Positions 7,378 through 11,384 of a stretch of 11,384 nucleotides of DNA are shown here, in pieces. Made by a program: the position numbers and the translations under genes. Within the stretch, counting starts at the first letter, position 1; every line of letters begins with the position of its first letter. The stretch is taken from positions 14,205 to 25,588 of the forward strand of contig DCIC01000051.1 of the NCBI GenBank assembly GCA_002315825.1, read 5' to 3'. The notes below the pieces were generated by a model that worked only from the letters and a program-made list of their open reading frames with translations, was not told the origin of the DNA and made no database searches. This DNA comes from Bacteroidales bacterium UBA1736 (lineage in GTDB: Bacteria > Bacteroidota > Bacteroidia > Bacteroidales > UBA932).

Positions 7378-7399
7378 GCCCCTCCGACTACGAGGGGCT
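7365..7399 (+). promoter_or_regulatory. Programmed -1 ribosomal frameshift signal at the portal stop
   Basis: The heptamer T TTT TTC (7365-7371) fits X XXY YYZ in the portal reading frame. It is followed by a 5-base spacer and a perfect 8-bp GC-rich stem, AGCCCCTC (7377-7384) with GAGGGGCT (7392-7399) and a 7-base loop. The portal TGA is at 7375-7377. Slipping back one base enters the MuF frame directly. Confidence 0.75.
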
Positions 7400-8756
7400 G
7401 CACCTTCGCTACAGCCGCATTCTCGGCGAATCGGGGCTGAACCTTGCCGACGCTGAGGACAAAGTACCGCCGCAGCTTCGTCTATCTCTCCAGAAGCGCT
7501 TCAAGAATATGATGTCCGCACTCTTCCGTGAGAAGGGCGCCGCACTCCGTATTGACATCCTTGGGGAAAAGGACGTACAAAGCTTCATCCGGACTCATGC
7601 GGAGATCCTGGACTCCGCCTTCGAGCAGACCGAGATGTCGCCGCTGATGAGAGAACGCCTTGCCCAATCGGACTATATTTTCTCCGGAATGAAGGCCTTT
7701 CACGAGCTTAATGAGGCCTTTCCCCAGCTGGTGGATGAAGAGGGCAATAGAAAGCCGTTTGAACGCTTCTTGAACGACGTTCAAAAGATTGACGATACCT
7801 ACAACAGGAACTATCTCCGCGCGGAATACAACTTCGCCCAGGCATCAGCGGAGATGGCCGGCAAGTGGGAGAAGTTCGCTGAGGATGGGGATGACTATCC
7901 GCTGCAGTACCGTACTGCAGGAGATGACAAGGTGCGTCCGGAACACGCCGAGCTCAATGGTATCACCCTTCCTCCTTCAGACTCCTTCTGGGACAGCTAC
8001 TACCCGCCCAACGGCTGGAACTGCAGGTGCACCGTAGTCCAGGTTCTCGCCCGTAAGAACCCTCTGACCCCTCACGATGAGGCAATGTCACGTGCCAAGG
8101 GAGCCATGACAGAAAAGCAGCAGAAGATGTTTGCCTTCAATCCCGGCAAGCAGCAGCGCGTCTTCCCCAAGTACAACCCCTACACCATCTCCAAGTGTAA
8201 GAACTGTAATCAGTCCAATCTGAAACTTGCTTTTGCTCCGGACAATGAGGTCTGCCAGGCATGCAAATTTGTTCACTCTTGTCTGATTGGCGAAGAGACC
8301 GTGTATAAAGTAGGAAAGGGCGTAGTCAGAATAAGCAAACTTATCAGAACTGATTCTCCGGACTATGATAAGCTTAAGCAAATAGCAGAGCATTTTGCAT
8401 CCTTGGGTTCAGAAGTCGAAATGACTCCAAAAATGTCAAGGCCGCAAAATTTCGTATATGACTGCTATTACAAGGACCTGAGAGGCACCAAATACGAGAA
8501 CAAATGTCCGGATCTGTACATCGATGGCGTGTGGTATGAGCATGAGGGATTTACCACAAACAATTTAATCAACGCTTTCAAAAACATGCTTAATCATGGT
8601 CTGAAACAATCCTCAAGGATAATAATAGATGATCCTGGATTAGCGGAGGCATATATGAAGAAGACCATAAAAAGACGTCTTTGTACAACAGGCCAAACAA
8701 TTGAAGAAGTATGGTTACGTACAGAAAAGGACGTTAGGGTGCTATATAAAAAATAG
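7371..8756 (+). CDS. MuF-type head protein with C-terminal nuclease-like toxin domain (expressed by -1 frameshift from portal)
   Basis: The frame is open from a stop at 7272 to 8756, but its first ATG is at 7509 and no ATG, GTG or TTG lies before it. Coding-like sequence (PSDYEGLHLRYSRILGESG) precedes that ATG, so entry by -1 slippage at 7365-7371 is preferred. This would give an 880-aa portal-MuF fusion; CTG at 7374 is a less likely start. Numbered from 7509, residues 100-180 are the MuF minor-head domain (RTAGDDKVRPEHAELNG, then DSFWDSYYPPNGWNCRC). Cysteines 230, 233, 249, 252 and 258 suggest a zinc-binding linker. Residues 260-415 resemble CdiA-CT-type nuclease toxins (CPDLYIDGVWYEHEGF with Asp335 and Glu344/346, SSRIIIDDPG, IEEVWLRTEK). 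The DNA turns AT-rich at about 8200, suggesting an exchanged toxin cassette. The exact toxin class is uncertain. Confidence 0.8.
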   Translation, partial: RLSPSDYEGLHLRYSRILGESGLNLADAEDKVPPQLRLSLQKRFKNMMSALFREKGAALRIDILGEKDVQSFIRTHAEILDSAFEQTEMSPLMRERLAQSDYIFSGMKAFHELNEAFPQLVDEEGNRKPFERFLNDVQKIDDTYNRNYLRAEYNFAQASAEMAGKWEKFAEDGDDYPLQYRTAGDDKVRPEHAELNGITLPPSDSFWDSYYPPNGWNCRCTVVQVLARKNPLTPHDEAMSRAKGAMTEKQQKMFAFNPGKQQRVFPKYNPYTISKCKNCNQSNLKLAFAPDNEVCQACKFVHSCLIGEETVYKVGKGVVRISKLIRTDSPDYDKLKQIAEHFASLGSEVEMTPKMSRPQNFVYDCYYKDLRGTKYENKCPDLYIDGVWYEHEGFTTNNLINAFKNMLNHGLKQSSRIIIDDPGLAEAYMKKTIKRRLCTTGQTIEEVWLRTEKDVRVLYKK

Positions 8757-8909
8757 TTAGAGGAACATTTGCATGTTCCTCCTTCCGGCGACGAATCGGT
8801 AGTCATTAGCTACGGAATCGTCTTTGCAAATGTAGCAATTATTTCTTATTCCCAACCACTTATGAATATTTTTTTTATCGGCATAATTATCGGCGTACTT
8901 TCCTATCAT
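8757..8909 (-). CDS. Possible 50-codon frame, probably a remnant of the tandem repeat unit
   Basis: From ATG 8909 the minus strand reads MIGKYADNYADKK and continues to a TAA at 8757-8759. The opening repeats the sequence MIGKYADDYADNN found just upstream of the second paralogue (9431 down), with synonymous changes at the Gly and Lys codons. The rest overlaps a promoter match and two hairpins, so it is more likely the broken end of a duplication unit plus regulatory DNA than a working gene. Confidence 0.2.
   Translation of the reverse strand: MIGKYADNYADKKNIHKWLGIRNNCYICKDDSVANDYRFVAGRRNMQMFL
8760..8781 (-). terminator. Hairpin between convergent genes, likely terminator (possibly bidirectional)
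   Basis: GAGGAACAT and ATGTTCCTC form a perfect 9-bp stem with a 4-base loop, just after the MuF-toxin stop (8756). On the minus strand T6 follows (8753-8748) after 6 bases, so it best serves leftward transcripts from the promoter match at 8834 or from the NYN cassette. On the plus strand there is no T-tract, so rightward termination would be weaker. Confidence 0.5.
8790..8822 (-). ncRNA. Imperfect 13-bp hairpin, part of a candidate small RNA
   Basis: GACGAATCGGTAG (8790-8802) pairs with CTACGGAATCGTC (8810-8822) at 11 of 13 positions around a 7-base loop. On the minus strand it lies directly between a TACATTTG -7 element (8834-8827) and the terminator-like hairpin at 8781-8760, giving a compact promoter/hairpin/terminator unit of about 75-80 bases. 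It could instead be a protein-binding site. Confidence 0.35.
8827..8834 (-). promoter_or_regulatory. Leftward -7 element TACATTTG
   Basis: A perfect match to TAnnTTTG on the minus strand. The -33 element is poor (GTTG at 18 bases instead of TTTG at 19-21). A transcript would run toward the 3' end of the MuF-toxin gene, antisense to it. Confidence 0.35.
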
Positions 8910-8969
8910 CTATTACACCGTCTCTTTCTAAAATGGCAATTAAGAGAGTTAGAGCGTATTGCAGGTATG

Positions 8970-9374
8970 TTACCTGGCGATTATGGCTTCTACGGCAATC
9001 CCGGCAAATTGGGCAAGCGGTTCAAGTATCTTCATAATTTTATCGTAGAGACTCGGGGACAATTCCTTCTTCAATGCAGCAACCTCAAGAAAGATTTTCT
9101 GAAACTGTGCTTGAAATTCAACATCTTCAATTTCAAATCCACCCCTCTTGGAAAATGTCTCCAGTCCAGAATTGATGCTGAAACGAAGGTCTTCGGCAGC
9201 ACATTGGTACTTTTCCACGAATCCCCGCTGCTTCAGCTCAAGAATTACTTCCATAGCCTCGCCCATCCCGATCCCATCATCTACGGAGACGAATGATGAC
9301 AGCGAGCAGTTTCCTCCTGGAGTGCGACCATCAATGATCCTCCTTACCAGTATGTCTTTTTGTTTACTTGTCAT
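8970..9374 (-). CDS. Second paralogue of a 134-aa accessory protein (wHTH-like, helical C-terminus)
   Basis: A 134-aa protein from ATG 9374 (MTSKQKDILVRRIIDG). An upstream in-frame ATG at 9431 would add 19 residues absent from the sister protein, and the chosen start gives exactly equal lengths. It is 50% identical to the neighbour encoded at 9489-9893, with no gaps. Residues 1-70 could be a small winged helix (VDDGIGMGEAMEVILELKQRGFVEK, then a short beta hairpin). The motif ETFSKRGGF (72-80) resembles the T-x-G-x-x-F-x-x-x-GGF pattern of small Bacteroidetes proteins. Residues 85-134 are helical and end hydrophobic (LAQFAGIAVEAIIA). Function unknown. Tandem duplication beside a toxin gene would fit an immunity protein, but the opposite orientation and linkage to a NYN nuclease equally fit a separate accessory system. 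Confidence 0.7.
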   Translation of the reverse strand: MTSKQKDILVRRIIDGRTPGGNCSLSSFVSVDDGIGMGEAMEVILELKQRGFVEKYQCAAEDLRFSINSGLETFSKRGGFEIEDVEFQAQFQKIFLEVAALKKELSPSLYDKIMKILEPLAQFAGIAVEAIIAR

Positions 9375-9488
9375 ATTTCGATTTTGGTCAAAATTATTAT
9401 CGGCATAATCATCGGCGTATTTGCCTATCATCTATTACGCCGGCTCTTTCTAAAATGGCAAATGCGGGAGATAGAGCTGATGTACGGC

Positions 9489-9893
9489 CTACGCAAGGCC
9501 CGACAAATCCGCTGCTGCCCCGGCAAGCTTGGCAAGAGGTTCAAGTATCTTCATAATTTTCTGATAGAGACCAGGCTCTATCTCGGACTCCAGCTTGGAC
9601 ACCTCAAGGAGGACTTTCTGTATTTCTGCCTCATACATGATATCCTCAGCTTCAAATCCACCCCTCTTGGAAAATGTCTCAAGCTCAGAATTGACCGTGA
9701 ACAGAAGGTCTTCAAATGTAGGTTTTATGCCAGATACCATTCCTTTTCTGCCGAGTTCCTGGATTACCTCAGATGCCTCCGCCATCCTGACCCTGTCATC
9801 TACGGGGATTATGTAGGATAGTGCAAACCTACGTCCGGGAATCCGCCTTGCGAGAATCTCGCATATCAATGAATCTTTTTCGCTTGCCGTCAT
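9489..9893 (-). CDS. First paralogue of the 134-aa accessory protein, coupled to the NYN gene
   Basis: A 134-aa protein from ATG 9893 (MTASEKDSLICEILARRIPG). The start codon overlaps the NYN stop as TAATG, implying translational coupling and one operon. An in-frame ATG at 9911 lies inside the NYN gene and was rejected. The best-kept stretches shared with the sister gene are ETFSKRGGF (72-80) and LYQKIMKILEPLA (residues about 109-121). The N-terminal half is again wHTH-like (VDDRVRMAEASEVIQELGRKG) and the C-terminus is an amphipathic to hydrophobic helix. The family is not recognised. Shared length, conserved core and a divergent N-terminal face suggest two copies retained for different partners or for hetero-oligomers. 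Confidence 0.7.
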   Translation of the reverse strand: MTASEKDSLICEILARRIPGRRFALSYIIPVDDRVRMAEASEVIQELGRKGMVSGIKPTFEDLLFTVNSELETFSKRGGFEAEDIMYEAEIQKVLLEVSKLESEIEPGLYQKIMKILEPLAKLAGAAADLSGLA

Positions 9894-10483
9894 TATAAAA
9901 CATAATCGCAATGCTCATGAAGTTTTGGCTTGAGATGATTCCCCATTGGATAAATATATACAAGCAAACCTTCTTGTCTTGCATATTTTATTGGAGAGAT
10001 GAAGTCAGAATCTCCAGCAACAAGAACAATTTTTTCAACGATGTGTTTGGTGGCCATCGAGGCCATATCCAAACCAAACTTCATGTCTACACTTTTTTGC
10101 TTGAAATCCGGTTTAAATTTCTTGCTATATAGGTCTTGTTTCCATCCTGTAAAAGACAATTCACCCATCCTTATTGCAAACTGCTCTTGCGAACCAAGAT
10201 CTTTTAAATATTTCGACTTGTCTGCGAATATTTGACTCTTTGAGAAGTCTATTATCTTCTTGCCAGTGTAATCTTTGATACTATCACCAAAGGGTTTACA
10301 ATCATAATAAAACACCCTCCATAGAATATCATTAGTAGCGCCATTGGTTTTGGCCCTTACTTTCGAAATAATATCATTTACCGTAATCAGGACATCTGAA
10401 ACTTTTGGGGTCCGTTTGTTTATGGCATAAAACCTTTGCCAGAAAAAACCTCCATCGATAAGGATGTTAACTTTAGTTGTCAT
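9893..10483 (-). CDS. NYN-domain protein (LabA/DUF88-like, PIN-type RNase fold)
   Basis: A 196-aa single-domain NYN protein, predicted metal-dependent RNase. The conserved acidic residues of the PIN-like active site are visible: Asp10 in NILIDGGFF, Asp133 and Asp139 in KSVDMKFGLDMA, and Asp158/Asp160 in VLVAGDSDF. FAIRMGELSFTGW and the C-terminal LKPKLHEHCDYVL are also typical of bacterial NYN proteins. Length (about 200 aa) fits family members without a C-terminal OST-HTH domain. It starts 22 bases after a strong hairpin and is the first gene of a leftward operon with the two 134-aa paralogues. The DNA is AT-richer than the head genes, consistent with a recently acquired accessory (moron) cassette. 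Its RNA target is unknown; a role in phage exclusion or host RNA control is inference. Confidence 0.85.
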   Translation of the reverse strand: MTTKVNILIDGGFFWQRFYAINKRTPKVSDVLITVNDIISKVRAKTNGATNDILWRVFYYDCKPFGDSIKDYTGKKIIDFSKSQIFADKSKYLKDLGSQEQFAIRMGELSFTGWKQDLYSKKFKPDFKQKSVDMKFGLDMASMATKHIVEKIVLVAGDSDFISPIKYARQEGLLVYIYPMGNHLKPKLHEHCDYVL

Positions 10484-10504
10484 TTTTGCAATACTCTATT
10501 ATTA

Positions 10505-10535
10505 CATTTAAACCGCCTGAAAGGCGGTTTAAATG
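10505..10535 (-). terminator. 13-bp perfect hairpin (terminator or attenuator) before the NYN gene
   Basis: CATTTAAACCGCC (10505-10517) and GGCGGTTTAAATG (10523-10535) pair perfectly around a 5-base loop. The A-rich/GC/T-rich layout is typical of Bacteroidetes intrinsic terminators and is symmetric, so it could work either way. On the minus strand it directly abuts the second UAGG hairpin and ends 21 bases before the NYN ATG, so it may attenuate that operon. Confidence 0.55.
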
Positions 10536-10586
10536 GCAGACCTATCTGCATCGGATTTGTTTTGCCGGCCTACCGGCACTCGGATT
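10536..10586 (-). ncRNA. Structured leader: two AATCCGA + UAGG-loop hairpins
   Basis: On the minus strand the motif AATCCGA occurs at 10586-10580 and 10557-10551. Each copy is followed by a hairpin with the same TAGG loop but a different stem: TGCCGG/CCGGCA (10578-10563, 6 bp) and GCAGA/TCTGC (10549-10536, 5 bp). The stems have changed while pairing and loop stayed constant, which is what selection on structure looks like. The first AATCCGA begins about 7 bases after a TACATTTG promoter element, near the expected transcription start. It may be a small RNA ended by the 10505-10535 hairpin, or a protein-binding 5' leader of the NYN operon. Confidence 0.5.
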
Positions 10587-10592
10587 ATATCG

Positions 10593-10600
10593 CAAATGTA
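10593..10600 (-). promoter_or_regulatory. Leftward -7 element TACATTTG for the NYN cassette
   Basis: A perfect TAnnTTTG match on the minus strand about 110 bases upstream of the NYN ATG. The DNA upstream is very AT-rich but has no clean TTTG at the -33 distance. It is the same octamer as at 8834-8827. Confidence 0.45.
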
Positions 10601-10689
10601 TGCAAAATTTCTTTTACTAAAAATATTTTACAGAATTTTTTATCATATTATCGAAGATTCGTGAAACAAATGAAATATAAGGTATAGTA

Positions 10690-10724
10690 ACGTTCCCCCT
10701 ATAAAGAATAGGCGGGCAGAACGT
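10690..10724. repeat. Inverted repeat spanning the stop codon of the lectin-like gene
   Basis: ACGTTC (10690-10695) pairs with GAACGT (10719-10724), CC with GG inside it, and CCTAT (10698-10702) with ATAGG (10708-10712) around a 5-base loop. It lies right after the candidate variable region, where diversity-generating retroelement targets are known to need a hairpin/cruciform. It could also simply be a weak terminator. Confidence 0.45.
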
Positions 10725-11220
10725 AATTTAAGTGTAACTTTGTGCGACTGGACACAGACCAGGGATTACAGCACCAAACACGACCGTGATTTGCTTGCGA
10801 CGATGACCAGATCCCGCATTTTAACACTTCGCTGAATTTCTTGCAACGGTGTTTGATAAATATTTCGTCGATTTCCTTCGCAAAGTATCGTACGGCGCAC
10901 AGTTCATCGATAGTGAGCTGACGGGTTTGGAATTCCAAGCATAATTCCTTGGCATCCTCCCAAGATATTCCACCCCACTCGCAAGCCTCTTTATAGACAT
11001 CATAGACAATTTTCTTCCCGATGAATGGGAATAATATTGCTGTATCGGTTTCGATAACACAGAAGGGTTTTACTTCATTCATTTCTATAAAAGTCTCCCT
11101 CTTGATTTCAGGCGTGTTATAAATACGGTCAAAGAACGTTGATGCTATCGCATACATTTCTTGTCTCGTAAATTTATCATTCAGCACATCTGTTGCCGTA
11201 ATAACGATTTCTTTTTTCAT
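10699..11220 (-). CDS. Protein with C-terminal DUF1566/C-type-lectin-like domain, candidate retroelement target
   Basis: A 173-aa protein. Residues 1-80 (MKKEIVITATDVLNDKFTRQ...) are of unknown fold. Residues about 85-173 follow the DUF1566/FGE-type lectin pattern: ISWEDAKELCLEF, then QLTIDELCAVRYFAKEIDEI, then GIWSSSQ, a Trp at 149, a Lys at 161 and a terminal YVLPAYSL in the place of the usual YVRPV-x-x. In such folds the loop between WSSS and the end binds ligands. From residue 135 to 165 the residues are unusual (C, H, R, CC, P, R, H) and mostly encoded by NNC/NNT codons, as expected where AAC/AAT template codons were randomised. Its ATG overlaps the stop of the upstream 54-aa gene (ATGA). 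Receptor-binding or tail-fibre function is inference. Confidence 0.65.
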   Translation of the reverse strand: MKKEIVITATDVLNDKFTRQEMYAIASTFFDRIYNTPEIKRETFIEMNEVKPFCVIETDTAILFPFIGKKIVYDVYKEACEWGGISWEDAKELCLEFQTRQLTIDELCAVRYFAKEIDEIFIKHRCKKFSEVLKCGIWSSSQANHGRVWCCNPWSVSSRTKLHLNYVLPAYSL

Positions 11221-11381
11221 TTCCAGTATTTGTTAAATGTTGTTTGTTTTAATATTGATGCGTATGCAGTTGCAATCCCGATTTCCGCTGCCTTCTTAAT
11301 CATCCACCGGATGGTATTCGACTTGCCAAATACGGGAGGCTTCATTTGGAGGACGAGTGATGTAATTTCTTCTGCGTTCAT
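11217..11381 (-). CDS. Small 54-aa protein of unknown function (possibly longer upstream)
   Basis: From ATG 11381 the minus strand reads MNAEEITSLVLQMKPPVFGK and then SNTIRWMIKKAAEIGIATAY, ending at TGA 11217-11219. The TGA overlaps the start of the lectin-like gene as ATGA, so the two are translationally coupled. There are only 3 bases before this ATG in the window, so an earlier start cannot be excluded. The protein is basic and helical with no recognised motif. Tight coupling suggests it helps produce or deliver its neighbour. Confidence 0.5.
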   Translation of the reverse strand: MNAEEITSLVLQMKPPVFGKSNTIRWMIKKAAEIGIATAYASILKQTTFNKYWK

Positions 11382-11384
11382 TTT

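Larger units (their letters stand above)
8877..9893 (-). repeat. Diverged tandem direct duplication, two units of about 495 bp
   Basis: Units 8877-9374 and 9399-9893 align end to end: each holds one 134-aa gene plus about 95 bases downstream of it. The non-coding tail is also conserved, including a shared block around CTATCATCTATTA and CTCTTTCTAAAATGGCAA. Substitutions inside the genes are conservative on the minus strand (Ile/Val, Gln/Glu, Phe/Leu, Phe/Tyr), which shows both copies have evolved as leftward coding sequence. Confidence 0.85.

Noticed and set aside
7509..8756. MuF gene starting at ATG 7509
   Set aside because: Coding-like sequence continues about 45 codons upstream in the same frame to the slippery site, so this ATG would remove part of the N-terminus; it is likely just the first internal Met.
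8769..9296. Rightward 175-codon frame as a gene
   Set aside because: It is antisense and in register with the leftward paralogue. Between the two repeats, substitutions are conservative on the minus strand but radical on the plus strand (Gly/Leu, Lys/Tyr, Ala/Arg).
9375..9431. 19-codon N-terminal extension (MIGKYADDYADN...) of the second paralogue
   Set aside because: Absent from the sister protein, while ATG 9374 gives exactly equal 134-aa lengths; the segment belongs to the downstream tail of the preceding repeat unit.
9360..9821. Rightward 153-codon frame as a gene
   Set aside because: Same reasoning as for the other repeat: the minus-strand protein is the conserved one, starts by TAATG coupling to the NYN gene, and has equal length in both copies.
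8877..9893. CRISPR array or transposon ends as explanation of the repeats
   Set aside because: There are only two long diverged units containing genes, with no short regular repeats, terminal inverted repeats or transposase.

Overview
The window looks like part of a Mu-like (transposable-type head module) prophage of a Bacteroidales bacterium. The basis is the gene set: a Mu gp29-type portal (DUF935), Mu gp36 (DUF1320), MuF head protein, terminase, and capsid and tail-tube proteins of Bacteroidetes phage type. Promoters also fit the Bacteroidetes pattern (TTTG, about 20 bases, TAnnTTTG), Shine-Dalgarno sequences are largely absent, and a BACON domain is present. No tRNA, rRNA, CRISPR array or insertion sequence was seen. 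No stretch over 300 bases lacks a gene; the longest gaps (8757-8969 and 10484-10698) are rich in hairpins and are described below.

Layout. From a divergent promoter region (3285-3434) two structural operons point away from each other. Leftward run the prohead protease/scaffold, major capsid protein with a C-terminal BACON domain, T7-lysozyme-type amidase, a membrane/coiled-coil lysis-type protein, a terminator-like hairpin, and the start of a tail tube gene cut by the window edge. Rightward run the small and large terminase subunits, a small basic protein, gp36, portal and a MuF head protein. The MuF frame has no ATG, GTG or TTG start near its beginning. Instead a canonical T TTT TTC slippery site followed by a perfect 8-bp hairpin sits at the portal stop, so the MuF protein is probably made as a -1 frameshift extension of the portal. 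Its C-terminus carries a Cys cluster and an AT-rich nuclease-like toxin domain.

Right end (8757-11384), all leftward and AT-richer: an accessory cassette with a NYN-domain (PIN-like) nuclease, translationally coupled (TAATG) to the first of two tandem 134-aa paralogues (50% identical, no gaps). It is preceded by a leader with two AATCCGA-plus-hairpin repeats sharing a UAGG loop and a 13-bp terminator-like hairpin. It ends near a second promoter/hairpin/terminator unit that converges on the toxin gene. Upstream of it lies a two-gene unit whose second protein ends in a C-type-lectin/DUF1566-like domain. That domain's last 30 residues, codon pattern and following inverted repeat resemble the variable region of a diversity-generating retroelement; the reverse transcriptase and template are not in the window.

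All domain calls are by eye; no database search was possible.
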